A stretch of DNA of 36,401 nucleotides from Actinomortierella ambigua (taxonomy: Eukaryota; Mortierellomycota; Mortierellomycetes; Mortierellales; Mortierellaceae). Numbering within the stretch: the first letter of the stretch is position 1; each line of letters starts with the position of its first letter. Shown here piece after piece: positions 11,720-22,752 of this stretch. Under the pieces are notes generated by a model. It made no database searches. It was not told the DNA's origin and saw nothing but the letters and a program-made list of their open reading frames with translations. The stretch is from the NCBI GenBank assembly GCA_016098155.1, contig JAAAJB010000358.1:1-36401 (forward strand). The letters run 5' to 3'. The position numbers were made by a program, and so were the translations under genes.

Positions 11720-12615
11720 GTCGTCCAAACACACACATTTGCCGCTCGCATCTCCTTGAGATTGTAGCATCAGCCCAGGGCAGTGGACGGGCAGGCAGAG
11801 GGACACCTTTCTACCATCTTTGGAGTGGCAAAGAGAGCAATATGGAGGGGGACAAATCTCTAGAAGATGATGGTGTGGACTGAAAGAAAGTACTGGAACA
11901 TGTTCGCCCGACCGTGCCTGAGTCTACCTCTTTGTTGACGCCCTTGAATTAGTGTTTTTATTTCGCGGCGAAATTTAAGAATTGAGTGCGCAATGTCTGT
12001 CTAAGCCCGCGCCCCCTGACTTGTTTTCATGCTGCGCCAACAATTGAACTTTTTTTTTTCTCCATAGTCCACCATGGCTATGGATGCGCCGCGCCAGCCT
12101 CAGAGTAGCTACTGGCATGGCCAGAACAGCGGGTCAGGAATACGGGAACCTCTCCTCCTCGAGACGCAGAAAAGAGCGAGTGAAGAGGAGCCTACCACAA
12201 AAGAGTACGAGGCACAAGACAGAAAATCAAATAGCCATTCGCCTGCTGGAAGGGCAACAGATCCAGGGGGGGGGTGGGGAAGGCGAAGCAATGACAGATC
12301 ATCCTGGGCGGGGGATTTGTCTCTCTCTCTCTCTCTTGTCTCTGTGTGTTTGTATGTCTGTCTAGCTGTATAGGTGTCTGTCTGGCTGACTGACTGACTG
12401 AGTATCAGAAACCATATTCCTGTTTGCCTCCATCCCACACGATTCTCTTCTCCACCTACTTGGTCTTTCTTCCCCAGACGAATGGCGAGAACACAGACCG
12501 AGACAGACGTTGCTTCAACCCAGCTCCCTCTCTCTTTCATTTTAGTTTTTTTGTTTTCAACTTAGCCCTGATAAAACCCCTTGATCAGCCGCATCATCAC
12601 TGGACGTTTCGAAGG
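11720..12615. other. Intergenic region with no supported gene
   Basis: This spacer lies between the divergent calpain copy 2 and the F-box/coiled-coil gene. It holds a CT microsatellite (about 12320-12338) and CTGA/CTGT repeats (12350-12400). An open frame from 12074 has a good start context but translates mainly simple repeats; see the rejected list. Confidence 0.45.
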
Positions 12616-13585
12616 ATGCACATATCTCTGACATTTTTTGGTATAGACATACACGCTCCCAAGTAGTACATACACGTATTGGCTCATGCATGGCGACATA
12701 GCAAACACAACATAATCACGCTAACTACAGAGCCTCTTCATCTTTCTATAGATTTACCACCAGAACTTCATCTTTTGATACTGAGGTGGCTACAGCTGGA
12801 AGATCTCGCCGTGAGCATGCTGGCAAGTGCTGCCATTTTCACCAACACTGTCAAAATTAGAGTTGTCACACTCACAGAGATACACAGCAAATACCTATAC
12901 GCCATCCTCACCATGATAGGTTTCCAATCCCTTTGGGACAATAATAGGCTTCCAAGCAATTCTATCGGATAGCCATGGATGATCAAGTCTGGAGGTCCCT
13001 AGCCCTCAAATCAAGCCTTCCTGAGAACTGCCTCGAAAAGGCTCGCCTTATCTGCGGCGGCGGTGCAAGCTGGCACTCTGTTATGCGTACTGGTAAGCTA
13101 CTGCGTGCTACAACAAGACGCGCCTCGTTGGTAAAAGGGGGTTTTACACTGTTTTTTTTTCACTCTTCTATTCTACCTTTCTTGTTCTTCTTCTTCTTAT
13201 GTATTTCTCACCTTCTCTCTCTTTCTCTCTCTCGCCGTTCACCTACCCTGGGTTAGCGACAATCATCATGCGGGAGAACGAGCGGATCATGCAGAACACA
13301 TTACTGCAGATGAGGGCCAAGATCGAGCAGGTCCGACGCTCGCTGGATCGGCAGACACGGGTCCTGGACGAGACACACAGGCGGCTGGCATCGTTGGCCA
13401 GCAAACTGAGACACATGGAGTGCTGTGACCAACAGCGTGAGCGGGCGCGGGTTCGGGAACAAGTGCATCGTGAACGCATGGCCGAGGATCAACGGTGGTT
13501 CTCCGAATGGGCCGCGAGCGACGAGGTGCGGGAGCTGCAGCTGGAGCAGATGGATCTGGATGAAGTCGAAGGATTCGATATATAG
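12616..13585 (+). CDS. F-box protein with C-terminal coiled coil
   Basis: Probable substrate adaptor of an SCF-type ubiquitin ligase, inferred from an N-terminal F-box. Best model has four exons: 12616-12640, 12752-12822, 12948-13092 and 13257-13585, 189 residues. Exons 2 and 3 together give the F-box: DLPPELHLLILRWLQLEDL, then a stretch ending QFYRIAMDDQVWRSLAL. Frame and F-box spacing are restored only if intron 2 starts with GCAAGT, making a GC-AG intron. The last exon is a charged heptad-like helix (about residues 85-165) ending in an acidic tail. No LRR, WD40 or other substrate-binding domain is visible. The eight-codon first exon is the weakest part; another upstream start is possible. 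The later exons and the F-box identity are well supported. Confidence 0.65.
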
Positions 13586-14324
13586 AGCTGAAAAAGTGGA
13601 GAACGTTGTTTCCTTGAGCAGAGCGGACGTTATGTAAAAGAATGTATATTCTGTTCCACCCTTGTGTGCGCATTTGTGTGCATCTGATTGGCGACAGGCC
13701 CAACGCTGGTATTGCGTGCTTAACAGGGTCGGTAGACTCGAGATAGATACGATCGGAGGTGCAAATGCTTGAGGGAGGGAGGAGGGTTCCATGTAACATG
13801 GGTACCTCCATCGTCTCCATACACCATCCAAGATGAGAGCAAGAATGCAGAAACAAAAAGGTTGAGGGTGGTGGTGCTGAGTTGCTCACCTTGTATGTAC
13901 CAAAAAGAAACTTGGGTCTGGCCCGAACCGAGATTATGATGGTGTATTATTGTTGCGTAAACTACCCAGCAGCAGGAAAGGCACTGAAAACAAGCAAGGA
14001 ACAAACAAGTATTGTTGTTTGCTGCTGTTGTTTTTTTTTCCGACCACGAGCTTTAGGGTGTGTGGTAGAAGTATGGTGAGCACCTGTTGTGGGTTCACAG
14101 TGATCGAAGACGTTGTTTCCCAGAGCGCCCTTTTCTCCACATGTGTACATGTACATGTGCAAAGTAAAGACTGTCTCTTCTTTTTATCTTCAAGTTTCTC
14201 TTTTCACTTTTTGCATTCAGCTCACACACGCTCCTCTCTCATTCTCTCTTCACATTGCACTTTCTCCCTCCCTTTCCTCCGCTTTCCTCCACTTTTCTCG
14301 ACAGTCCCCTAGCATTTGTCCATC
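13586..14324. other. Intergenic region and aldehyde dehydrogenase upstream sequence
   Basis: No gene is supported. The distal part is pyrimidine-rich close to the next start codon. A palindrome-like run of TGTACA and ACATGT units occurs at 14138-14160. Confidence 0.5.
14138..14160. promoter_or_regulatory. Nearly palindromic ACATGT/TGTACA element
   Basis: Overlapping ACATGT and GTACAT hexamers form a run that nearly equals its own reverse complement. It lies about 165-187 bp upstream of the aldehyde dehydrogenase ATG, so a dimeric regulator site is possible. Simple alternating-repeat origin is equally possible. Confidence 0.35.
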
Positions 14325-17168
14325 ATGACATCTGGCCTTACCTTCACCCCTCTCGCCGAGATTCCCAAGGTTGGTCATTTGGTCCCATAGCATGGACTGT
14401 GCCCTCCCTCCAATGAATGGAAAACTATGAATGAATATACTATGTTTGGGCTATTTAGCTCTTTTACCCCTGTCGCGCAGCGCTTGTTTATACATCCTCT
14501 CATGTGCCAGTGTCCTCACCACGTACACACAATACACCTACTCTCTATCGCCCCCTCCCTCTCATGGTGCCCTGTCCCTGACTCCCTTTTTTTAATTCTA
14601 GCTCGTCCAAGGCTTGCGCGCCGCCTTCAACCAAGGCGTTACCAAGCCCCTGGAGTACCGCAAGCAGCAACTGCGCGGTCTGTACAACCTGCTGTCCGAG
14701 AACGAGGTGGCGATCAAGGACGCCGTCTTTGCCGACCTGCACAAGCCGGCCGCGGAGCTATTCTTGGGCGAATCTGGCATGGTCAAGCAAGAGTGCATCG
14801 ATGCGATCAAGAACCTCGACAAGTGGGCCGCGCACCGATCCGTCAAGACCAGCATCGTCAACAAGTTTGACAATGTCCATATCCGCAAAGATCCGCTGGG
14901 CATGGTCTTGATCATCGGTGCCTGGAACTACCCCATCAACTTGCTCCTGGCCCCCGCGGTGGGTGCCATTGCCGCCGGTAACACCGTCCTCCTCAAACCT
15001 TCTGAGGTCGCCCCCTCCACAGCGGCCGTCTTGACCAGGCTGCTGCCAAAGTATCTGGACCAGCGTGCCTACCGCATCGTCAACGGCGCTGTGGAGGAGA
15101 CCTCGCTGCTGTTGGAGCAAAAGTGGGACCATATCTTCTACACGGGCAGTGGCTCCGTTGGCAAGATCATCATGGGCGCTGCTGCCAAGCAGTTGACGCC
15201 CGTCACCTTGGAACTGGGCGGCAAGAGGTAAGCAAAGAAAAGAAAGAAAAATTCGTACGACGCACGTTTGCCCGAGCAACTTTTTTTTTCTTTCTCTCTC
15301 TCGCCCTCTTTCTCTTTAATTCATCTTTGTCAGTATTATTCGTTGGGCCGTGGGGAGCCTAGTGGAGGAGGAACCGCAGAGCAACATGGGAAGCTTGAAT
15401 ACAGCAAGAGCTTCTGTAGAAGCTCTAATGCTGCCATCGGAGCGGAGTGCGAGGGTTTGGATTTGGATGTGATTTCTCCAAAACCGTTAATTTTTTTTAG
15501 AGTTTTTTTGTTTTTCGGTGTTTTTCTCTGGCTCAATTGCCCATTTTGGATCGTGGCGACATGTGAAATATGGGGGGGGGGAGCAGCTGTGTACTTTTTT
15601 ACTTTTATTTTTTTTTGTGAGCGGCAGGCGCCTGATTACCTGTGGATGGTCCTTGGGAGTACCTAAGCAGAGATCGTTGCTGGCTTACTGAACCCAAAAC
15701 AAAAAAAAGCTTTGGTGAAGGAGCCAACATGGTGCAGAGTGTCCAGGCTATCTGGGTGCATTTGTTCTCTGAATGGCCCATTCCTCACCCCCAGCCCCCA
15801 ACCCCAACCCCCAGCGATAGTTCTGACGAGGCTCGTATAAAAATGAGCACAATGATGCAATACCCCTACAGAATGTAGGCTAAACAATGCCTTTAAATTT
15901 TTCGAGCCCAAAAACATGTGGCCCGAAACACTAATTACCTTCCATGCTTTCTTACGCTTACCTTCTTTGTATGCTATTTTTTCTGCGCCGCATGCTTTGC
16001 GATTTATCATCAATTAGCCCTGCCTTTGTCTCCCGCGATGTCGACGTTGCCATCACCGCACGTCGCTTGGCTTGGGCCAAGTTCTTCAACTGTGGTCAAA
16101 CGTGCATTGCCCCTGACTACCTGATTGTCGAGCGTGGCATTGAGGACAAGTTGGTCGAGAGCTTCAAGCACTCCCTCCAAGAGTTTTACACGGCCAACCC
16201 TCAAGAGTCAACCTCGTACGGTCGCCTTGTCAACGACCGACACTACAACCGCGTCAAGAAGCTGCTGGACGAGTCCAAGGGGAAGGTCGTCGTTGGCGGC
16301 GAGACGGATGAGAAGGAACGGTTCATTGCTCCGACGGTCGTCTTGGACGTCAAGGCCGATGACTCGCTCATGTCCGAGGAGATCTTTGGCCCGGTGTTGC
16401 CCATCATCTTGGTCGACAAGTTGTTGGAGGGTGTCCGTCTGGTCAATCAAGGCGATCAGCCGCTGGCGCTGTACGTGTTCAGCAAGAACAAGCGACAGAT
16501 CGATTATATTCTGGATCATACGCGTTCTGGAGGTGTGGTCGTCAACGATGCCCTGATTCAGTTCATTGTCTCGACGCTGCCCTTTGGCGGCACGGGTCCT
16601 TCGGGCATTGGCAACTACCACGGCAAGCGCTCGTTTGATATCTTTTCGCACGAGCGTAGCACCCTCATCAAGTCACAGGGCCTCGAGAAGCTCAACGACC
16701 TGCGCTACCCGGTAAGCAAGAAAAGAAAAAAAAAGAAGAAGAAAGCTCCTATATGACAAATCGATGGCGTGTTCGTTGTTCGATTGTGCACCGCAATCGC
16801 AGTGATCGGTAGAAAGCGCTTGCGTGTCGATCACCTTTGTTTTTTTTTGTGTATCCAGTCACATGCGTATCCGTCGCGCGTCCGATCATGGGTCAAAAAA
16901 TAATATTCTTCAAAAACGCGCCATGTTCATTTGATTGTACTTTGACTAACACTTTTGTTTACCTGCCTGACTTGTTTCTGCCTCTGCTTAGCCCTACTCG
17001 GACAAAAAGTTAAAGTGGCTGGACTGGTTCCTGTTCGACAAGGCTTCGTATGCACAACAATCCAGCGGCTCCGAGAATGATCAGGCCAATGGGTCTGCTG
17101 CAAACGGACATGGCAAGGGTAATACTGATACCTCCACCTCCTCGCATGAAAGGACCCCATCCATCTAA
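14325..17168 (+). CDS. HFD1: Fatty aldehyde dehydrogenase (ALDH3 family)
   Basis: NAD-dependent oxidation of long-chain aliphatic aldehydes to fatty acids, as in yeast Hfd1 and animal ALDH3 enzymes (family knowledge). Four exons: 14325-14369, 14602-15227, 16018-16711 and 16992-17168, with consistent phases and GT-AG introns, giving 513 residues. Visible motifs are GAWNYPINL, the nucleotide-binding GSGSVG at 197-202, general base Glu219 in LELGGKS (codon for Ser split by intron 2) and nucleophile Cys253 in NCGQTCIAPDY. EEIFGPVLPI and PFGGTGPSGIG follow. The C-terminus has an aromatic patch (KWLDWFLF) and a Ser/Asn-rich tail. Unlike many ALDH3 members it shows no clear terminal membrane helix. 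Intron 2 is 790 bp, far longer than the others. The symbol is by family resemblance only. Confidence 0.9.
15407..15426. other. Perfect hairpin inside aldehyde dehydrogenase intron 2
   Basis: AGAGCTTC and its exact reverse complement GAAGCTCT flank a TGTA loop. The 8-bp stem sits within the unusually long second intron. It may be chance, a relic of an inserted element, or a structured intronic RNA. Confidence 0.4.
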
Positions 17169-17960
17169 AAAAGAAAGAAAGAAGGGGAGGGGGGATCGCG
17201 TCGGTTGACCAGCAGGGGGAGGAGAGGTGGTGAACAAGGGGGGACGGGAAAGAGACATTGAAGAGGAGAAGCTTCGAGCTATGCTCTGTTCCTAATTTTT
17301 TTGTTAATCTTCCCGAGTCCCTTTGCAAGGCATTTTCAGCTCTTTCTTTTCATTTTTCTTTGTAATTCGTATACCATATTCCAATAATTCGCCGTTCCAA
17401 TACATCAATTCGCTTTCTCTGCATGATATTTTCTTTTTCACTTTGCATCAAACTGGACGTTGGAGGAGAAACAAAGCACTGCATGTCTGTTTTTTGTAGA
17501 ACAGGGCCTACCATGCTAACCGTTTGAATCTTTTGGCATAAATGAATGAATAGCCAAGCTGTAGGGCAAACGATGTTGGTTATAAAAACAATAAACGCTT
17601 CTTTCTTTCTTTCTTCCATACTGTTATGAATGAGTATGACCGCCATTTTTTAACTATTGCTATTATGTGTAAGGCATGTTATGCTACAGGCAGGACCCAA
17701 AGCCCATTTTGAGAGAGATAGAGATAGAGAGCGAGAGCGAGGGCGAGAGAGAAGACGGCTGCACAGAATGTGCTATGAGGCAGTAGAGGTAGCCCAATCC
17801 ACGCACTGTAGACAGATGATCTGTTGAACATCACTTTTGTGCACTATTGTTGCATCTTCGCTATTGAGAGATGAGGATATAATCAGTCTCTATCTTTTTT
17901 TTTTTTTTTTTTTTTGAAGGACATTACACAGTAAAAAAAAAGACAACAGGGAGGCAATCA
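17169..17960. other. Intergenic region with poly-T and GA tracts
   Basis: No gene is supported between the aldehyde dehydrogenase and the next convergent gene. It contains a GA-rich tract (17709-17752), a 21-base T run (17895-17915) and CTTT repeats near 17600. The 98-codon minus-strand frame at 17350-17646 has no recognisable feature. Confidence 0.5.
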
Positions 17961-18631
17961 TTAATTTACCCGTGGTCTCGATTTGGCATAAGGGGTCATT
18001 ACCCGTCGGAGGACAGGATCTTGTTCCTTCAGCCTCTTACTACTACGCTTCTTGGAACGGGACTTCCGCGAGGCTCTCCTATCTGACCCCTCCGAAGACG
18101 TCGTGATCGTAGCATTCGTGGATGAACAAGTCATCGTTTCGGTCGCGTCGATGGGCGGAGAAGAGTCTTTGGTGTCAGTTGTACCAGTCGTGGTAGTGGC
18201 ACTGGCAGACGCTGTGCTTGTGTTGCCACTAGGACTGGCGCTCATCAAATCCTGGGTGGTGGTGGTCGTAGTGGTCGTTGCAGGATTGGCTAAGGTCTGG
18301 CCGGTAGTGCTGTCGGGGCGCTTTCTCTTGCTTCTTTTGCGCTTTTTGCGCTTTTTGCGCTTTGGAGGCTTGGGCTGCTCCTGTTGAGAGGGGGTCGGGG
18401 GTGGCGCTGGTGAGGAGGAGGAAGAGGGTCTAACACGGAGCTTCATACGATGCAATTTATGAATGTTCTCAGTGCGCAAATTCATTTCCTGTTGTTGGCC
18501 TGCAGATAGGTTGCTGCTGCACGGTTGAGACGGGGGAAGAGCCATGGATGCTGAGATGTATTGCAGCGGCAAAAGGGTGTAAAAGAACAAAAATGAAGCG
18601 CGAACAATCATTTACCTCCGCCACCAAACAT
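17961..18631 (-). CDS. Basic Ser/Thr-rich protein of unknown function
   Basis: Unrecognised protein, probably nuclear. Best model: a 16-nt first exon (18631-18616) and exon 2 (18550-17961), joined by a 65-bp GT-AG intron, 201 residues. The spliced start reads MFGGGASMALPP; without splicing the frame could begin at MALPP (18545). A predicted N-terminal helix (residues about 24-43) precedes a Pro/Ser stretch, a dense basic cluster (KRKKRKKRKRSKRKR), Thr- and Ser-rich segments and a second basic cluster (RKSRSKKRSSKR). Both clusters resemble nuclear localisation signals. It starts only 56 bp after the lipoate ligase stop on the same strand. The low-complexity composition could mimic coding sequence, but the precise splice sites and long frame support a real gene. 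Confidence 0.6.
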
Positions 18632-18687
18632 GTCAGTCACAGATTTAAAAAAATGTGTGTATTCCGTCAGGGGACAAAAAAAAAAGT

Positions 18688-20538
18688 CTATAATGCCTCT
18701 TTCAGCCATGCAACGACTTGCTGAACATAGAGCCTTCCATCTGCGCAAAGCACCTCGGGCGCCTCCTCTTCTATCCGCTTAACAGCCTCATCTAGTCCAT
18801 CTGAATCGTATCGCAATCCCTCCATACCGACACACAGCGCTGTCAAAGGGAACGATGCAATTGCCTGCGAAGTTTCGACGTCCACCTTGACAAATTTGCC
18901 TTCCTTGGACTTTAGCGAAAATTTCTATTGTAGATTAGAGGGTAGAGCAGTGGGAATCGTGGTATTGTCAGCAAGTGAAGAGTGTGGAGTGGTGAAGGGA
19001 GGTCTCTGTAATTTTAAAAGTGGACAAAACCATCAGTTTCCAATACCATCATCATCTACTTACAACACTGCCCCAGGGGAAAACCTTGTCCATCGTATAG
19101 GTAAACTCGGGAGTTTGTCCATACACCCAATCCCATGTCTTCATCTCATCCCGAAGCTTTTGCACTGCTGGCAATCTTTCAATATACGCCTCGTCGATGA
19201 TCGTGAACTAGATTGATTGCAGTGACAACACAAGAAAACAAGCCAAGTGTTAGTCTTCAATCTTCTCCTTTCTTTCATCATGGTGAACATTAGTACACAG
19301 TCATTCTTAGGTGTTCCTTTTACCTCGCCCTCTTCATTCTGGCGCCAGCGGTCGAATGCATATCGCTTCAGAAACTCGTCACGGACAGCCTCACAGAAGG
19401 GTAGATGATCAATCGTAAATGAGTGGTCTCTCAACCGCGTCACTGGCGATCGGAACGATGCAACGCCCTTGGTGACCAAGGTTTCCCGCTCACATTTCAG
19501 GTATTGTCCCAGGGTGGTGAGGTCTGTGTCAATCAACATGGTGCCATGGTGGTACGATCGGTGCTGGATCAGTTTGTAGGCCGACCCCGACACTTTCCTT
19601 CCTTCCAAGACAATATCGTGACGATCGTTGACGATCGCCGGGATGTCGAGTTCATGTAACGCCCGACAGACTAACTCGACATTGGTTTTGCGATCAAAGA
19701 CTGCACGGGGCATCATGATCGAGTAGTTGGTGTTGCCCATGTCCTAAAGAAGAAGAAGAAGGGGTATAGTTTCCATCAATTTCCATTGACATCTGCTTGT
19801 ACCTGGCTCGCAACTATTTCAACTGGAAAAGAGTGTAGGCTTACATGGTACACTGTGCCTCCACCACTTTTTCGTCGCACAAAGGGGACGTTGTCTCTTG
19901 CCAAAGCCTTCAGATTGCATTCTTTCCATGGGTTCTATTGTCCCTTGCACGAGAGAGGGGGTGTCGATTAGTTGGCGCACAATATCCATGTCAAGGATCC
20001 ACAGGGAACATATGTTGGCGCATCTCCTTGCATACCTGATTTCTTCCTATAATGACGGATTTTGAGTTGCGATACAAAAGGAGGATGTATGTCTGTGGAT
20101 CCGAGTGTCTAAACAGCCTATGCAGGTTCAATTAGGCTGCAAAGTTAGCACACTTTATCCCTTCCCCTCTTAATTTTTTTTTCTATAGCATAGGTCGTCA
20201 TTTTTTTCACTCTACCATTCTTCAAAGGCGAGGTTGGTCCACGGATCGTTGATCTTTGATAGATACGTCTCCACCTTGTAGTTGCCTTGCACGTTTTTAC
20301 TGAAGGGTAGCGAAGTGTTGGCGCCTGCTACTGTGGTGGTAGACCTGGCGCCTGGTGCGAGCACATTGCCGTTGGCTGTGGTCGAGTATGAAGCAGTAAT
20401 GGGTGCTGTAGAAGAGGGAGAATGAACATTTCTATGGAATCGAGGCAGGATTGAGGGGAACGCGCTGCATGACCTTGGACCGGCATGGCATTGTGCCTGC
20501 ACAATCAGCAACCTTCCGCACGTTAAGAATGATCGCAT
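18688..20538 (-). CDS. LIP3: Mitochondrial lipoate-protein ligase
   Basis: Attaches lipoate or octanoate to lipoyl domains of mitochondrial enzymes (LplA/Lip3 family knowledge). Six exons on the minus strand: 20538-20216, 20117-20036, 19934-19845, 19743-19324, 19207-19064 and 18924-18688. All introns are GT-AG, 98-139 bp, and phases agree, giving 431 residues. Exon 1 carries a mitochondrial-type leader ([11 protein letters not shown], then Arg/Ser-rich sequence) and ends within [11 protein letters not shown]. Exon 2 gives [18 protein letters not shown], and exon 3 the hallmark RRKSGGG (155-161) followed by TVYHD. Catalytic Lys215 lies in [10 protein letters not shown] in exon 4. The C-terminal accessory domain continues through [11 protein letters not shown] and [10 protein letters not shown]. 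The symbol is assigned by family; functional equivalence to yeast Lip3 is inferred. It shares a 138-bp divergent upstream region with the F-box gene at 20677. Confidence 0.93.
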
Positions 20539-20676
20539 TGGAACAAAGTGGGAAAGTTTTCCGTTTTCTCCTTTCTGGTTATTTACGCTGAAAGTTCGGC
20601 GGACAACCGTTCCTGAGCTTATCATATCTGATTTGCTGCCAAAAAGGGAACGAGCCCTTCGTTTGTTTGCAAACAC

Positions 20677-22341
20677 ATGACGACTCGGGTGCACATCAGC
20701 TTCATTCTCTCCATCCCTCAAGTTCGAGACGCCGTCGCGCAATGGCTCGACCTCCGCTACCTGAAGCACTGTCAGCTCGTCAGTCGCGACTGGCAAGAGA
20801 CCTTCACACCGGTTGTCTGGCGTAGGCGATCAATCGTGGTTGGTGCCAGGAAAGAGCCTTTCGAGAGCGACCTTTCACAGTTCTTCCTAAGCGCTTTTGG
20901 ACGCCATTTTCGCCGCCTTCGGGTCTGCCGGATCCTCTCTCTTGCCGCCATCCAGCCATACTGTCAACACATCTCACATATCGATGTCGAGTTTGACATG
21001 GACGGGGACGGAACGGTGAACGGCGAAGGACGATGGCAAGAGCTCACCCAATTCATAGAGTCATCTTGTCACCAGCTACAGTCACTCGCCTTTCGGAAGA
21101 AATCATTGTTCAGGCCCGATGGACTCTTGACAGCGCTCCGACAAACATTCCCTGCGAGTCAGTCATTGCGTTCTCTCACCTTTGATTGTCCTGCTGACGT
21201 GTCCCTCTCCACAAAGTTCGTTCTCGACCTGCTCATCAACTTGCCGCAGCTTGAGACCCTGGAATTGCAACTGGGACGAGTTTGGAAGGTTGACCATGAC
21301 GAAGCCTTGCTGAAACGCTCTACCTTCCGCCTGCGAACCATGGACCTAGGAAACATGGGTCACTTTCGTCTCAGGAACCCACATGTGGTATTTCCATTTT
21401 GGAGGCAGTGTCCGTTTCTCCAAACGATGGACGGCTACCCGATACTAGAGAAAGAAGACTTTCAGCAGTTTGTCTCTATTTTTGACTGTAGCAACACTGG
21501 AGGGCAACCCGGTCGCTCCGTTCGATGCCTCTCGCTACCATTTGTTTTGGATGCCTTCTCACTCGCAGATGGGCAGCTCGCGCATATCCTTCGAGGCTGT
21601 ACCAGGAACCATCTCACAACTCTGTTGATGGGTGCATGTCCACTTGGGCCAGAGGCATTTGAGGTCCTGCTTAATACTCAGTCCATGAGCTTGCAGTATG
21701 TGCAGATGTCTGGTAGAGTTGTCCAAGGCACCAATTCAAGTCCATGGATCCAACGGCTGCTCGCCTCGTGCCCACGATTGGAGATTCTGGCCGTGAAATA
21801 CTCGGAGGCCGAGATCACCTTTGGCGTCCACCTCCATGTTGATGACATCCTCACAGGGCCATGGGTGTGCTCCAACCTGTCGAGTTTCTACGTGCCGATA
21901 GTTGGAGTCCCGCCAACTGGCCCTCTCGTGCAAGGCCGTTGTGGTGTGGATAGGGCGACTGTCATCGACCGTGTGATGCGGCAGATCGGAAAAATGACCA
22001 AGCTGAAGCAGTTTGGTTCGACAACCATTGCGAAGGTTAGACTGGATACCGGGGCATTGTCTGCTGGCTCCACCCAAGCCTTTGTTGCGCCTGACACTCT
22101 GCCATTCTCGCTTGGCCCTGGTAGCGGAGGGGGTCTGCAGCACTTGGCAAAGTTGACGGAGCTGGAGGAGCTTGGTCTCAGGCGACATGCACTCGAGATT
22201 GGTATCGACGAGGCAAAGTGGATGACAGAACACTGGAAAGCCTTTCGAAAGGTCCGTGGGCTCCACCGGCCATGGGACGCGGGAGCAATGGATGCCGTAG
22301 CGTGGATCAAGTCGAAGAAAGTTGAGGTCACGGATTCTTAG
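20677..22341 (+). CDS. F-box/LRR-like protein, full length (copy A)
   Basis: Single-exon gene of 554 residues, likely an SCF ubiquitin-ligase adaptor by its architecture. The N-terminus reads SIPQVRDAVAQWLDLRYLKH, then CQLVSRDWQETFTPVVWRR, an F-box-like segment. The rest is a degenerate leucine-rich-repeat-like solenoid with many LETLELQL- and LRTMDLGN-type strands. Blocks such as RSTFRLRT, FPFWRQCPFLQT, ILRGC and GPEAFEVLL recur in its neighbour at 22753-24090, showing that they are paralogues. The substrate is unknown. The first ATG is used; it begins 138 bp from the divergent lipoate ligase start. Confidence 0.85.
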   Translation: MTTRVHISFILSIPQVRDAVAQWLDLRYLKHCQLVSRDWQETFTPVVWRRRSIVVGARKEPFESDLSQFFLSAFGRHFRRLRVCRILSLAAIQPYCQHISHIDVEFDMDGDGTVNGEGRWQELTQFIESSCHQLQSLAFRKKSLFRPDGLLTALRQTFPASQSLRSLTFDCPADVSLSTKFVLDLLINLPQLETLELQLGRVWKVDHDEALLKRSTFRLRTMDLGNMGHFRLRNPHVVFPFWRQCPFLQTMDGYPILEKEDFQQFVSIFDCSNTGGQPGRSVRCLSLPFVLDAFSLADGQLAHILRGCTRNHLTTLLMGACPLGPEAFEVLLNTQSMSLQYVQMSGRVVQGTNSSPWIQRLLASCPRLEILAVKYSEAEITFGVHLHVDDILTGPWVCSNLSSFYVPIVGVPPTGPLVQGRCGVDRATVIDRVMRQIGKMTKLKQFGSTTIAKVRLDTGALSAGSTQAFVAPDTLPFSLGPGSGGGLQHLAKLTELEELGLRRHALEIGIDEAKWMTEHWKAFRKVRGLHRPWDAGAMDAVAWIKSKKVEVTDS

Positions 22342-22752
22342 GTACCGATTGTGGGAACCCAAGTAAAGTGAAGGAAGGGTTGGTTCGACGTGCGAGAAAA
22401 TAGAGCAAACATGGATCTTGAGCCAAAATCCATGAATTAGACCGGCCTTAGGACAGACGAGATAGCGGTTTAGATTGCAGTGTGGCACTAGTCGAAAGCA
22501 AGAGCACATGAACATTTTTGCCTGCGAGAAAGGGCAAAGGACAGCGTTTCACTCTCCAACATGTGTGGGTTGCCTGGCTTGGGGTTATCGAGTCTAGAGC
22601 AGGAGAGAGCAAGAGGTGTAGTGCAGGTAGGACGTGAAAAAACATGCGTGGCTTTGGTCGAAACTCTATTCTTGTCATGCACGATGCATGCAACCTCTCA
22701 ACCAACCCACCAACTCACCAGCTCTCAAATTCGCCATCTTCACCAACTCATA
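22342..22752. other. Spacer between F-box copies A and B
   Basis: These 411 bp hold the 3' end of copy A and the upstream region of copy B. The B reading frame is open upstream to 22561, but the extension is not F-box-like, so I start B at 22753. No other gene is seen. Confidence 0.5.

Noticed and set aside
12074..12373. Possible small gene with a good start context (CCACCATGG)
   Set aside because: No motif, composition drifts into CT/GT microsatellite translation, and I could not join it in frame to the F-box exons with confidence.
17350..17646. 98-codon minus-strand frame
   Set aside because: AT-rich spacer, no motif, no splice continuation and no promoter.
21736..22515. Minus-strand frame of 259 codons
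   Set aside because: Antisense shadow of F-box copy A, with no motif.
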